Positions 23,174-35,579 of a stretch of 64,000 nucleotides of DNA are shown here, piece after piece. How positions within the stretch are numbered: position 1 is the stretch's first letter; every line of letters starts with the position of its first letter. The stretch is taken from assembly GCA_001599915.1 (NCBI GenBank), contig BCIG01000003.1, positions 744,001-808,000 of the forward strand, read 5' to 3'. The notes beneath the pieces are model-generated. The model had not been told where the DNA came from. It did no database searches and saw only the letters and a program-made list of their open reading frames with translations. Both the position numbers and the translations under genes were made by a program. The stretch is from Symbiotaphrina buchneri (taxonomy: Eukaryota > Ascomycota > Symbiotaphrinales > Symbiotaphrinaceae).

Positions 23174-24017
23174 ATGGCTCAGGCTCCCAACACCGCGCCA
23201 ATGCCATACATGGGTAGGCAAGGGCCTCAACACGGCGGCCAGAACATGTACATGTATCCATCGCCTGCAGCAAGATCCTACCCTGGATACAATGCTCCTC
23301 CGGATCACAATCAATACTACCCGGCGTACCTACCACAGAATGACTTGTCGCAAGTCTACCCGACGCCTGCCGCCGCGCCTCCTGCGTACAGAGCTCCCGG
23401 TTGGGATCAGCGTCAACAGTATCCCATGAGCAGACATGACATGCCCGCTCAATACCGTCATGAGTCACCCCCAGCACAGGTGAGCTTTATTGGTTTGGCC
23501 GCACACCTACATGTACTGAACGGAACAGGAACCTTCTCCCTTCTCACAGATCTACTCCTTCGTGCCTATACACGGCGCGCAACACCAAAAGAGACCGCGA
23601 CGGAAATATGAAGAGGTCGAAAGGATCTACAAGTGTGACTGGAATGGCTGCGAGAAAGCATACGGTACCCTGAACCACTTGAACGCACACGTCACGATGC
23701 AGAATCACGGACAAAAGCGGTCCCCAGAAGGTGAGTTACCAACGTTTCTATGTCCGGAACAGGACGGATGCTGATAAACGATTCATATAGCTTTCAAAGA
23801 GATTCGCAAGGAGTGGAAGGCAAAGAAGAAGGCTGAGGAAGCGAAGAAAAAGGAGAAGCATGCAAAGAAACAGGCCGGAGATGACGAGGAGAGGAGAGAC
23901 TCTGGTGTCAGCGCACTGTCGACAGCCGACGACACCCCAACAGCTTCCGCGCCATCGGTGCCATCAGCCCATGCTACGGATCATTACCCTCTTCCAGAGC
24001 CTCGAGGGAGCGCATAG
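23174..24017 (+). CDS. C2H2 zinc-finger transcription factor, Con7-like; N-terminus may be incomplete
   Basis: Exons 23174-23479, 23550-23730 and 23791-24017; 237 aa from the first ATG. A Pro/Tyr/Gln-rich N-terminal part leads into IYSFVPIHGAQHQKRPRRKY, the hallmark preceding the zinc finger of Con7-type regulators, then one C2H2 finger (YKCDWNGCEKAYGTLNHLNAH, second His in MQNH) and a long Lys/Glu-rich helix. Con7 proteins control conidiation, morphogenesis and, in Magnaporthe, infection structures. The reading frame stays open upstream of the ATG to 23126 and beyond a possible acceptor (ACCACTAG near 23144), yet the repeat island ends about 90 bp upstream. The 5' exons may therefore be missing or displaced. 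Introns have GTGAGC and GTGAGT donors. Confidence 0.8.
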
Positions 24018-24739
24018 ACGCTAGCATCTCCATTTTGAAGCTCGATGGAGACTTCCAGTAGCGGGAATCCGACAAACGCTGTTCACGAGTTTAACGACCT
24101 GTTTCGGCGTTCTGGATGGAGGGCAAGGGAGCGGATTACGGAAGGCTACGGTCGGTAGTTAATACGATCCTGACATTACGATCGTGACATTAATTATAAT
24201 GTCAAATCCTCTCTTTAAAGCCCTTCACGAACGCGTCTCATAATGGCCAACGTCAACGCCTCATGTCGTTAAAATATGCTTCTCGCACGCTAGAAGTTGA
24301 AGTAAGAGTGGCACGCGCCTTGTGTAACAACGCTGGCGAAGGCGACGCGTGCCCATCGCGTGCTGGGGCGCTTGTGATACCAACACAGCTGCCACAGCTT
24401 TCATGCCCAGCCTATCCAGTTTTGTCTTGCAGCCACCCTTGTACAACCGCGTTCGTCCTCTCTTTCATTACCTCCAAGTGCTCCTGGTGGCCTCCCGTCG
24501 CGTGGAACACTCATTCGGAGGACCCGAGTTCGCCTTCGGAGCGTTGCTGAAGCAGGACCCTAGGCCAACTCGCCGAAAGGTTCGATCGAATTCGGGACTA
24601 GAAGCTTCTTGGTCAGCGCCGTATCAGCATCCCACGACCCCTCTAAGGAGCCTTACTGGATGACGAGCGTTTTCAATGAGAGACATTATCATGCTCGAGC
24701 CCATCAATCAATGTGTGGACCCCGATGAATCGTCAGGCT
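24018..24739. other. Intergenic region, convergent gene ends
   Basis: 722 bp between the ends of the Con7-like and RRM genes; no feature was recognised. Confidence 0.4.
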
Positions 24740-25540
24740 TCAGCCGACAGAGACTTCCATGCTCGAGCCGGGCTCTCCTGTTTGGACTGCTCTGACATCC
24801 TCAGTAGGCATATGGGATTGTTTCGCCACGCTGACTGTTTGTGTATCCAGCTTGACCCTGATAGTTCTGCCCATGAAAAGAGTACCGTTGAACATGTCAA
24901 CGGCCCGTTGTGCTTCGGCACTTGAGTGAAATAGCACAATCGCATGGCCTCTGCATTTGCCTGACGTGCGATCCTTAGGCACATCACATCGACTGACGCG
25001 TCCTGCTTTCTTCATCAAGTCTTTGACATGGTACCACTCAGCCTCGAAGCTTAGGTTTCCAATGAATACGCCACGGGCCTCAGTCCGAACAGCGCCACGA
25101 CTGATGTTCACTGGTACACCACTCGACGCTGTGGCATACATCAGACTCTCACCAGCAGGTGTAGGCGCTGTCCAACCGGAAGGAACCATACTCGGCATGT
25201 GACCAGACTCCATGTGCGCCGCTGCAGAGGTGATTGGAAGAATATACATTGGAGAGGGCGGCGTTGGAGCCACTGAATGCGCATGCCCTGCTAGGAGTAT
25301 TGCCAATTCCTGGGCCTTACTGAAAAAATATTGATGGCGGTGACTTGCATCATGCGCTCGAGCAGCATACACCTGCGCCAGATGCGGGAATCCAGACTGT
25401 GTCTGTTGCTCAGCAGCTCTCCAGTGATATGCTGCCTCTAAAGAAGCGTCGTGAGCTGCCGCTCTATGGTATGCTAAAGCTTGCGCAATTGCATTCTGAT
25501 CATAGTTGACGATATTAGGGACCCTATGTTGTGCGGCCAT
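24740..25540 (-). CDS. RNA-binding protein with one RRM
   Basis: Single exon, 266 aa. The N-terminal part is rich in Ala, His and Gln (YHRAAAHDASLEAAYHWRAA) with no known domain. A single RRM occupies roughly residues 160-232: RNP2 is VFIGNLSF and RNP1 is CRGHAIVLF, with MFNGTLFMGRTIRVKL closing the fold. RNP1 lacks the second and third aromatic residues of the consensus, so binding may be weaker or different. Single-RRM fungal proteins of this kind act in mRNA processing or transport; the role here is unknown. Upstream non-coding exons cannot be excluded. Confidence 0.8.
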   Translation of the reverse strand: MAAQHRVPNIVNYDQNAIAQALAYHRAAAHDASLEAAYHWRAAEQQTQSGFPHLAQVYAARAHDASHRHQYFFSKAQELAILLAGHAHSVAPTPPSPMYILPITSAAAHMESGHMPSMVPSGWTAPTPAGESLMYATASSGVPVNISRGAVRTEARGVFIGNLSFEAEWYHVKDLMKKAGRVSRCDVPKDRTSGKCRGHAIVLFHSSAEAQRAVDMFNGTLFMGRTIRVKLDTQTVSVAKQSHMPTEDVRAVQTGEPGSSMEVSVG

Positions 25541-28481
25541 GCTACAAAAGCATTGCCAGGCTGGATGCGACCAAGCATCCTTGAAGCTGGACTATATGGC
25601 CACCCACGACACGGCCGCGGGGTGGCTTGGTCCCAGAGTGTAATGACATCGACACACTGGCATAGAGCATCAAACATCTCGCACGAAACTCGGGCATAGG
25701 CCGATAGGGGGCCTGGGCAATCAACTCGGGGCCTATAGGCTTTTGAGGTTGCTACTCAGTATGGCTTTGCGCGGAAGACTTTCCTTCCGGCGCGAGATCC
25801 GAACTGGGCTCATGTGGCCGTGGGACTTTCAGCTCAAATGCATATCGTTTTGCCACACTAACTAGCAATGTTTGGCATGGCCGACTGTCGATCACTTTCT
25901 GGGCTGTCCAATCGACAGTTGGCGCATTGACTGCGGGGAAGGGTCAGCGGGCCATAGCGGTCGGAAATAAAGAGAATGTCCGTCTTTTCTACCATGGAGC
26001 AATACCTTGCATGAATGCGATTTCTTCAGAATTTCATTTGCAAACCAGTGGCGACGGGTGGGATGACGGGCGGGAAGTACGTGCGTAAGGTAGTGTACTC
26101 CGTGTTCTATCGGAAAATTTTGGCACAGCAGTAATGGATCTAGATGATACCTATGGCGATGGACCACTCTACAAGCGCAGTACAGTGTGCAGTACAGTAG
26201 TACAGAACCGTACATCTGTGGGACTTCTGTGAAATCTTTGCGCGAGCCAAGTCTGCCGTGAGATGGTAGATCGAGCCACCACCCCTTTCAGCGCAGCTCG
26301 GTGCAGGGATGTTAGTAACATGGCAACTGAGTGAGATTGCATTTGATGATGACCTTGGCTATAGAGAGCCTGTGCATCCAATGTGTACCCAATAATGGCT
26401 ACAAAAATCGGTCTGAGCGTCACAGCCATCCAAAAGGAACTTCCATACCTTTGACAAGCTTCTTGTTAGGTAGGGACGGACACAGTCTACTACAGAGCGT
26501 GAGCGTCCATACTGGTATGATTATGGACTGACTCGCGGAGCTAGGGGTGGAAACATTAACGCTGTACTCTGCGGCGTATGGGTGGAGAGTTCGGGCAGAC
26601 TAGCTCGTGCCTCTCCAACAAAGGAGCACCAACCAGAACGAAGATGGTCGTCAATCCGCCGAGGGCAGTGGCAGGAACCATTCATATCTGGGCCGAGCCA
26701 TACAATTTCTGTCGATGTGGGTGGCCTTGCTAGTTGCTAAGCTCAAATAGGTCACTAACCAAATTGACAATTGGAATGGAGCGATCTGCAACAATAACGG
26801 ATCGCCCCGAAACCGTCTGCGCCATGGCAATTTGTGCAGACAACCTCGTCCAGGTACTCGGTATTTTGCGCAGGGAATTTGCCAACTCCCCTGGTCCTTG
26901 TCTCGCTCACTGCTGCGGACCTGCTTCGTCACAGATCAAGATTGCGAATGGGGCTCAACCCGATCTTGCTATTATGGTGCCTTGGCAGTGACTGGACCAG
27001 CCGCGGACTCCTTTGTTCCCTGCAAGCCTGTACTGGACTGCGCGCACGGAGTACCGTACAGGAGCCCATGAATCGTTGAGTTGATGGCTGGATGCGCGGC
27101 GCTTGTGGCCGACATTTAGGTGTATGTACCTGCAGGGCCTCTCGAATGTGACGAACAAGTGCCGTAACAGAATCTCACTGCTGAGCGCCCCACACGAGTC
27201 GCACCCGGGTTTTTGCCCATTCCTTGCATTGCAACTCCGGCAAGTCCGCATCATGCAGCCCCTAGGTGGCAGATTTGCCAAAGGCAACCAGGTGGCTGGT
27301 CAATGGTCCAGCGCTCTTCGTCGTCAGAAAAAGGTTGCAGCGGTTCTATGCCCGCACGAATACTTCCAGTGATGATGCGAAAGTGCATCGGAACTGGAAT
27401 TATCCATGGCATCCTGAGTATACGAAGAGAGGAGCAAGCTTGTGGGATCTTTCCTTCTATCGTGACTTCAATTGTCCCGCTAGGAGCATCGCGACAAGTT
27501 CTTTTAAAGCCGAGATAACCACAGGGCGGACGGGTCTATCTGGACATGACAAATTCCAAGACTTTTTCAACTCACAAACTCTATTTTCGACGGTCTGAAC
27601 TCTGCTACTCGGACCGCAGCTCCCCGGACAGCGCCGTCTGAAACTCTCAGCTCAACAGCCCCTGGCAAGAGCACGCGTATCTGCCACACTTGTCCAGACA
27701 TGCCGACAGGTTTTTGACATGGCTGAATCGGTGGTGGGTGTCCCTTATCCTAGTCGATTATTGTCACTAGGTTTTTGCTGCTCAGAAGTGTGAAGCTGCA
27801 TCATTCCTGAATGGATGGTCCTGAAGAACGTAGCGCAGGCAGCTCGCATGAAATTCTCTCAATTGCCCCTAGATGCCAAGCTCCACCCGATTTCCGAAGG
27901 TCGTTCTCTGATTGCCTGTTGGTACCGAAAGACCCCGCGGGTGGAACACCTGGCCTTCCCGGATAATATAGTACTTGAAGACCACTAACAGTGGCTGGCA
28001 CCAAGACGAAAGAAAGACAGCGGGTTGGGTTGGGGGCGGCCCTATTTAGCCTTCCGGCCGGTCATTACTCCTTTTGTACGGGTGACTTATGCACGCACAG
28101 GACTGGCGTCTACTGGATCCATTACGCTGGATAGCCCGCTGCGGCCATAATTATGATCTGAGAGCTCAGATCGATTTCGCTCGTCCCGCCTGCAAACCTT
28201 GTAACTGTGGGATCCCCCTGTTCGTTGGCTAGCGATATCCCGGTTCCCTCAACCCGAGCTATTGATACAGTGCAGGCCTTCTCTCCCATACTTAGAGGGT
28301 TCAGATCCTCGCAATCTCGTCAATCTCCGGATCTGACCAGGACCCTAGTCGACCGTCTTGACTTCTATTCCCGGTTCCCATTATTGGACATCGAAAGGGA
28401 TATCTATATACGCCCCCGCCTCCTACGCGTGGTCCACAGGCTCTCGACGCATCCCTCTGCATTGCATCGGTGTTCGAAGCA
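25541..28481. other. 2.9-kb region without a recognisable gene
   Basis: Short overlapping frames on both strands look like chance (no domains, no consistent splice structure). It separates the RRM gene from the bHLH gene; their starts face away from each other, so it should hold both promoters and possibly long 5' leaders. Confidence 0.4.
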
Positions 28482-29177
28482 ATGAATCACGGCATGGCCT
28501 CGTATATGCCACCCAGGCCACAGGCAAGCAGAAGTGCTATGGCGTAAGTATAATTAGATATGGCTGAGGGCGATCCTTCTTAGCTAACGATGGCTCTCTG
28601 AAGCTTACCATCGCTGAGAGACTTGCCTCTGCCTCCGTCATTTTTACTTCCTGAGGCAAAGCCAGAGCTGGCTCACACCACGTTACTTGATCGTCCATTT
28701 TCAAATGGTTATCAAAGAGCACCACCTTCGCCCGTATCGCCGATCCACGTCCCCAATCCGGAGATGGTCGAGCATGAACGCTACTATGACCACGATCATT
28801 ACTGGCGGCAGAGGACTGAATCGTCTACACCAACGACCGAGTCGTCCTCCTTCTATAGCAATGCTACTGCTTCCTTCTCATCGCAAGAGGATTTCGGCGG
28901 TAGACGGTACTCGGCACCTGATATCCCAGCGCATGAGATGTCTGTGATTCAACCTATTGCTGAGTATCCCAGAGTGGTCAAGAAGGGCCAACAACGAAGG
29001 AAGCGCCACACCATGGCCGAGAAGGCCCGTCGCAAGAGCCACAAGCACTCATTTGATGTGCTGCGGGGCATGGTTCCCAACTGCGACGCGACCACATCCA
29101 AAGATGATGTCCTGAAAGCCGTCGTCAAATATGTGACCGACCTTCAAGACCAGTTGCGACAAGCCAAGCAAGTATGA
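28482..29177 (+). CDS. Basic helix-loop-helix transcription factor
   Basis: Exons 28482-28543 and 28604-29177; 211 aa. A disordered N-terminal region rich in Ser, Pro and Tyr precedes a C-terminal bHLH (roughly residues 150-208). The basic region is RRKRHTMAEKARRKSHKH, with the His-x3-Glu-x3-Arg pattern (H, E and R of HTMAEKARR) of factors that bind E-boxes of the CACGTG class. Helix 1 is FDVLRGMVP and helix 2 is SKDDVLKAVVKYVTDLQDQL. The protein ends a few residues after helix 2, with no leucine zipper. The 60-nt intron has a GTAAGT donor and a GCTAAC branch. Exact ortholog not recognised. Confidence 0.85.
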
Positions 29178-31190
29178 AACGGGGCCGACAGCAACGACGA
29201 GTTACGTGCCACGGATTGACAGGGCAATGTGTGTTTTCAATCAAAGCTTCGATACCACTTTGCGAGCGACGTGAGATGATTGACGATTGACTATGGATGA
29301 TGGATGGGATAGTATTATGGACCTGGACTTGGATGGAGTTTGAATATTTTGGCGGCGGACAAGACGACTTCATGGTGCTTCTTTCTCAACCAACACCTTT
29401 TTACTGGCAAAAAGATTTGTCTGTGTCTTTCATTCCAAAATTTCCTTCTCACCATATCACTTGTGTGCACTATTGGCTTCAGTGGTGGCGAACTTCCTTT
29501 TTGCGAGACGGTAACCTTTGCGGTCGCAAGTGGGACTTAACCATTCAAAAGAACGTCTTGATGTAGATAGGTAGCCGATGCAAATTTAGAATAGTTCTAT
29601 TTATAAAGGAATGGCATTGTCTAAAAACCATGATGACTGGTAAGCCTCGTGCAACAAATCGCGGATCCAAAAGTCTCGAGGATTGGGCGACACAGCCATA
29701 ATGGCAGTCTTAACGAGCCGACAATAGAATACAGGCAAAAAGCCATGCTTGTTGCCAGGGGCCACCTATTGTCTCCGAGGGATAGGTGATCTTGCACGCA
29801 GCATCATTTCAGTGAAGAATGCACACTACTGATAGTGCATTATGCTGCTATCTTCCTCTCGTGTCCCTGGGCAGTGCGGTCGGCAAACGAAGACGGGCTG
29901 CAAAGCTAAGGAAGCAGTCTCGGCAGGAGTAATTGAGCAAACAGTCAAAAGCAATCAATTAATCAACCGAAATCCTCAAGCGACCATCGACCACGAGAGC
30001 AAACTACTGCCAGGGACAAGGCAGACTACAGTGAAGCTACTTGACGTGACTACTGCCAGGGACGGACGGGAAGGGGGGGAAGGGGATAAAGAAGGAAGAC
30101 AGGGAGAGGAAAGAAGATGGTGGGAGGGAGGACTGAGCGCCACTGCTGACAGATGACCGAATACGCGATTACGCGCGTGCCCCTACCACCTAGAACCCAG
30201 CGAAAACGATCAACTGGCCCGGTCGCGCGATCTGATTGAACGGTAACGGGATCGCTTAGAAGGAAGGAAGGGCCACACAACTAAGGTAGAGTGGACGGGA
30301 GAATAAAGGGCAAAGAAATGTGGATAATTTGGGCGGGCTGTCTGTCGAAGTTGACGATGGTGCGAAGCAGGGGCCGCAAGACAGTCCGGCTGAGGCAAGG
30401 AGATGCTTCTTCGTCTTGCCCTAACCCTCTCTAACCCTCCCTAACCGGTGGACCCGAGGTGCGACCATACTCGATCCTGCTAGACAGGCGGTCTCGGTGA
30501 GGATCCGTGGATCGCAGACTATCCCAACCTCAGTGGGTGCGGTCCGCTTGCGGATGCTGCCTTGCTTACGCTCAGCCAACAGGGTTTCTGTCCTTACCAG
30601 ATGCGACGACTGATTACAGCGATGAGCCCGACTAGACATCCGCCAGGGAGGGCGTGATCCCTCTCGACCACGCAGGGAGGCCTGTACCTTGCGCAAGACA
30701 GCCCGCGACAGATGCCAGTCTAACGGCCGTGATGGCCACGCTTTTCCAGGGACGTCGTCGTGATTGCTCGCGTCCACGACTGCTATGCACCTTATACCCG
30801 ATCAAGGGAGATTGGATGGTTGTCTGGAATTCACTTGATCGTCTTGGAAATAGTCAAACGGACGTGTTCTTCGCGTTCGTCCCATGCTGCTGGCTGGAAC
30901 CTCCATCTCCTACATCATGCTCCTTTATTTACCCTGTTAGAGCCCCCGGTCGCCATTCCTTCTATTCCTTCTCCATGTAGCCTTCATTCGTCGGCACTCT
31001 TGACAGATTGCAACCTTCAACTGTCAATTTGCTTGCATTCTTCAGACCCTGCTTTTGTTTGTGGTGCTGGCCACTACCGTATACCCCCTTGAAGCCATAG
31101 ACTTCAACACTTCTCGCTGTCAATTCATCCATTCTCAAATACCTCTTCTTTGACACTTCGTATCCTCTCCATATTCTCCGAGAAATAAAC
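29178..31190. other. 2-kb intergenic region upstream of homeobox gene
   Basis: No coding sequence was recognised. It contains a telomere-like CCCTAACC cluster (30419-30446) and purine-rich stretches near 30060-30130. It likely contains the homeobox promoter and a long pyrimidine-rich 5' leader. Confidence 0.4.
30419..30446. repeat. Telobox-like repeat (CCCTAACCCT, ~3 units)
   Basis: Almost three units of a 10-bp repeat, CCCTAACCCT / CTCTAACCCT / CCCTAACC, each containing the CTAACC core of fungal telomere repeats (TTAGGG complement). It is far too short for a telomere. Confidence 0.6.
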
Positions 31191-32371
31191 ATGGCAACAT
31201 CAGAGACCGCTGGAGTCCCTACTCCACCAGCCCACCGGCTACCTTCAATTGCGGAGGTGGGATAACCCCTGTATGCGCTTTGTGATATCACGCTGACCAC
31301 ATACAGCTCCTTCCAGGACACTTCAGGGCACCTGGTCAGAGCACTCCGAATGCTATACCGTCGCCGACGTTGACTCAGCGGAGTTCATCAGTCTCACCTC
31401 GGACATCATGGTCCAATCCTGCGCAACCCATGAAGCCTTCTTTCTCAAGCAAGCCGTCCATATCACTCCTCTTGGACCCTCGCTTGACCCCACGGAGCTC
31501 CATCGACTCCTCTCAGCATCCAAAAACCCCTGGATACGCGGAGCAGCTGCCTTCCCCTGTCTCTCACACTTCCTCCGCTAGCAGAGGAAGCAGCGCGGGA
31601 AATCTCACCGCCCTGCCACCGATCTCTTCGCTACCGCGGCCGACTCACTACGACAACACCTCACCGTCCGAGCGGTACACCGCTCAGCAACCGGGATGGG
31701 ACTCCCAACGACCGCAGCCCGGCTACCAAGCCGCTCCCGCACCCGCATCAGCCCCGCACTCCTATCACCATCAGCACCAAGGCTACCCACACGATGCTTA
31801 TGGCGCGGGTTATCAACCCCGACCCCATGACTGGGCTCCTCCACACACATGGAACGCTCCCACCAGCAACGAGCGGAGCAGCCTGCAACCGCCCGGTCCA
31901 GTGCGGACGCATAGCTACGGCCCACCGCCTCCGAGTCACTACGGTCCGGAGCATGGATACGCAGCTCATCCACCACCACCTGAGCATCATCAACACCAAC
32001 CCGGCGCGGCCCCACCTCCGCACCATGCCAGCTACGCCGCCCCTCCTCCGCACGCAGCGCCATACGCGCACAACGCTCCGCAGTCGACGCCGCACCACCC
32101 ACAGCCGGCGGACGACTACTACGCATACTCGCGGCTGCGGCGCAAGCGGTGCCTGCCGGACGCGACCAAGAAGCTGCTCAAGGGCTGGTTCAACGAGCAC
32201 CTGCACAACCCGTACCCGACGGTGCGCGAGAAGCAGATGCTCATGCAGGCGACCGGCCTCAAGGCCACCCAGATCAACACCTGGTTCAACAATGTCCGCC
32301 GCAGGCAGTTGCCTAGCATGACGCGGAAGGCGCGCGCGAAGGTCTATGCGAGCATGAAGAGGGTGGAGTAA
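31191..32371 (+). CDS. TALE/KN-type homeobox transcription factor
   Basis: Exons 31191-31256 and 31307-32371; 376 aa. The N-terminal two thirds are low-complexity (Ser, then Pro/His/Tyr/Gln). The homeodomain lies near residues 275-345: RRKRCLPDATKKLLKGWF, then NEHLHNPYPTVREKQML with the three-residue TALE loop insertion, and recognition helix ATQINTWFNNVRRRQLP. WFNN replaces the more usual WFIN, but the DNA-contacting Asn and Arg residues remain. It should be a nuclear DNA-binding regulator, of the KN group found in filamentous fungi. The 50-nt intron joins SIAE to LLPGHF in phase 0, with a GCTGAC branch site. The protein ends soon after the homeodomain. Confidence 0.9.
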
Positions 32372-35300
32372 GAGGCCATGTCTGCGCTTAGGGGGTTTTT
32401 GGGATGTACTATGTACGTTGGAATCGTTGGATTGGATATACCCAGCCATTGTATGGCTTAATTTACTGGTGGGATGGGATTTATATGGGATGTAATATAA
32501 ACTATACTTGTCTATACTACTCTTACGGCTGTTAATGTACCATATCTATATATATATATATTTAATACTTTTCCCTATCAATCGACATGTCCAATATGCA
32601 TATTGTGATTGCCTGGTCGTCTACAGAATTAGTGTTCTACGCGGGTATGCCTTGGGCAGCACAGCGGGCCGCAGAGGGGTCCGACCAATGCGGCGGTAAC
32701 ACCCAACGGCGTCTTCGTCGGACTTGGACGTTTCCACCACGTTTCCTGAAAACAATCCGGGACCATCTATCTGCATGCAGAACACAAAAACAAAAAATCG
32801 AAATCTCCGTTTGAAGAATGCGCAGTACCCTGGCCAACTGCCGACCTTCACCTCGGAGAATTAACCCAAGCGGGTCGTGGTCCCTGGGCGTCCAGAAGCA
32901 GCCTCGCAGCCTTATACGGCGGCGCGTGGTTCTAGAACACCACCCTCCCGCGGGCAACACGTGCAGAGCCTTTTGGCTTGCAATCCCACCCAGCCACTCG
33001 TACCTTATGCATCCGCATTCGCACCGCCCGGTACATTGTCCAGATTGAGCGTCGGCAAGGGCTTTTTCTAGCAGGAGTAACTGCCGAAAGAGTGGGCGTC
33101 CGAGGTAAGGTGAACGTTGCATTTGCAACGTACGATGGTTGTGGAGCATGGAAGGCCAGGATAGGATGGGTCAGTGTAGCTGTGCAGCGAGGGATCCATG
33201 CCAACCGCGCAGAAACGGAAGAATGGACGTTTGGCACCTGACTGACACTGACTGGCACTGACAGGATACGAATACGGTAGACAGACAGAGAACAACAACC
33301 CAACCCCCGCATGAGGACAGGCCCCCAGCGCTCCGCCGCTCTCTCAAACTTTTAGGCAAACCAGCAACGGGCAGCACGCCTGGTGGCCTCTTCCGGTGCT
33401 CTACCCTTTGAACTTGCTCGAGCACGACTTAGGCACACACAGAAAGAGGGACGCCGAGGGTCCTTCGTGCAAGCCCAGCAGCGATTTTTGGCCGTGCTCA
33501 AAGAGTCAAGGGGACAAGAGCGCAGCACGAGCCGGAGATGCCGGGGAAAGTGAATTGGCGCCTTGCCGGAAACAGCGAACTTTAAATAGATGGCGCAAAC
33601 CGTGCAGACGCTCGCGCCCACTTGGCGTGGATGGTAGATGTACGGCGGACAACAGGCACAGCGAACAGACCCCTCAGCAGAGTTTTGCTGGACCAGAAGA
33701 GCAGCGTAGGCACCTGCAGTGGTTGCAGAAATAGTAAGACATTTCTGCCCAGGACTACTAACTTGGTAGAAACCTTTGTCCAAGTTGGGTTGTCCAGATC
33801 ATGCAGGTGCTGGCCGAGATCTCCAAAATGACGCTTCGCCGACCTCGTATTTAGGGATAATTACTGCTCCTGGGTGTGTTGATCGGTGCCTGACAGGGAT
33901 CCCCCTTGCAGTCTTTGACTTCAGCAGCACTCTGATCTCGTAAAAAGCCAGAACCATACAAGTCAGGCACGCCGAGGAGCACTGATGTCGAGCTCTCGTG
34001 CCCTTGCAGCTAATAGTCAGGCCAGGAGCCGGCTGAGACCGCGTACCTTGCCAGCGAGCTTGTTTGCTGAGCTTGCAAGCCCGCCAATCGCCAAGTAAGG
34101 TGGGGAAAGAGTTTGGATTAAAAAGCCCATGAACCATGGAATGTCCGTCTTCATTTGGCCGTCGGCGAAAGGCGTCGTGCAACTTTTGACAAGGGGTTTG
34201 ACTCGATACGAGAAAGCATTGTGGTCCAGTTCAGGGCGCGGCTAACCATAGCAGACACAATCTTCGTACTCTAATACAATGCAAAGTAAAGATTCACCAT
34301 GATGTGCAGTAGAATAGAACATACCTTATGCACCACTGATGAATGACGTCTGTTCATGGCTACATGTGAGAAGGACGTGACTGGCGCTGCTGATCCTACT
34401 TCAATTCTGTACCGTGTTTCCGAGATTCGACCGATGTGAGCGTCTCTGCATGGGCTTCTGGGCTGGGCCTCTTTGTGGACAGAGCGCGATCCAGCTAAAG
34501 CGATTGTGCCTGGTATGAAAGGGAACGAGGCCGGGACGGTCCTCTTCAGTGGCCTTGTGCGCATCCTGTTGTGGTTAAGTTCTCCTTATCGGAACCAACG
34601 GGCCACATCCGAAGCCGTCTGGCCGCCAATGAATTGCCGGTGCTTGCGCCCTAGTCGACCCCTGCTTGTGCTTGCACCAGAAACCCGGTAATTGACGCCC
34701 TCATCTCGCACGAGGGCGCGAGTCATAGAAGACCAGGTTCTCGCTGGATAGGGATAGAGTATCATAGGGTCAGTAGCTGCGATCCAAGTTTTTGACGATA
34801 AATCCGAGATGCAAGTTAACTTGCTGCAATGCAGAGTACCAACAGCGTAAGTTACAGGTAGTGCATTCCTTGGACTGCCCCTTGCTGCTATGACCTTGTG
34901 AGTACTGTATTATCTCAGCCGTTGACGCGCCGAGTTCTCTTGTGCGTAGGTAGCTGGAGCTGAGCCTTCAGCTAGCAAAAGTCCCCTGTGGCCAATCATT
35001 GTGGCTAAACAGCATTTCGGAAAGAGGCAGCGTGCTTCGTACTCGTACTTTGTGCAACGCCATTCAGCCATTGTGCAACGCGTGTGGCCGTACTCCCGAG
35101 TACTCTGGAGGTGTGACAGGGGCCGTTATCTGAACGTGTGCATTGATGCCGATGTGAGAAACCTTAAACCGACTTCGAGCCCATGAGGAATCCACTTGCT
35201 GCAGGCTTGGCCGAGGCTTTAGTCAAACTTACCAGAACTGTCGCAAGAAGCATATGCAGACCATCATATGACCGCAGATCAGTGTCCCAAGAGGCTGGGA

Positions 35301-35579
35301 CTGCGACACCTCCAAATCCACCTCAGGTGGCCGCCCGTGGGTTGTTTATCAGTCAGCCTAGCCAACTTCTTGGAGGGGGAGAAAAGTGGTCTGATTCGGA
35401 CCCTTGCTAGCATACTATGGTATGTATGAGCTAAGGTAGGTATCGTCGTCCATCTCACTCAGATCTGAGAAGATTGTTTGCAGGGATCCAGGATCCTATC
35501 TTCCGTACTCTGTATTCCTAGTAATGTGATAAAGTCTAACAACCGGGCTGAGTTTCGTTCCTCGCAAACTCTTTGACTC
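32372..35579. other. Gene-poor region
   Basis: About 3.2 kb. It begins with the homeobox 3' UTR and a (TA)n run near 32550. Open frames on both strands overlap each other and show no motif; I see no supportable gene. Confidence 0.4.

Noticed and set aside
31605-32449. Long minus-strand frames opposite the homeobox gene
   Set aside because: Shadows of the GC-rich, Pro/His-coding homeobox exon.
33352-33783. A 143-codon minus-strand frame
   Set aside because: Cys-rich but without an ordered pattern; competing frames on the other strand; no support.
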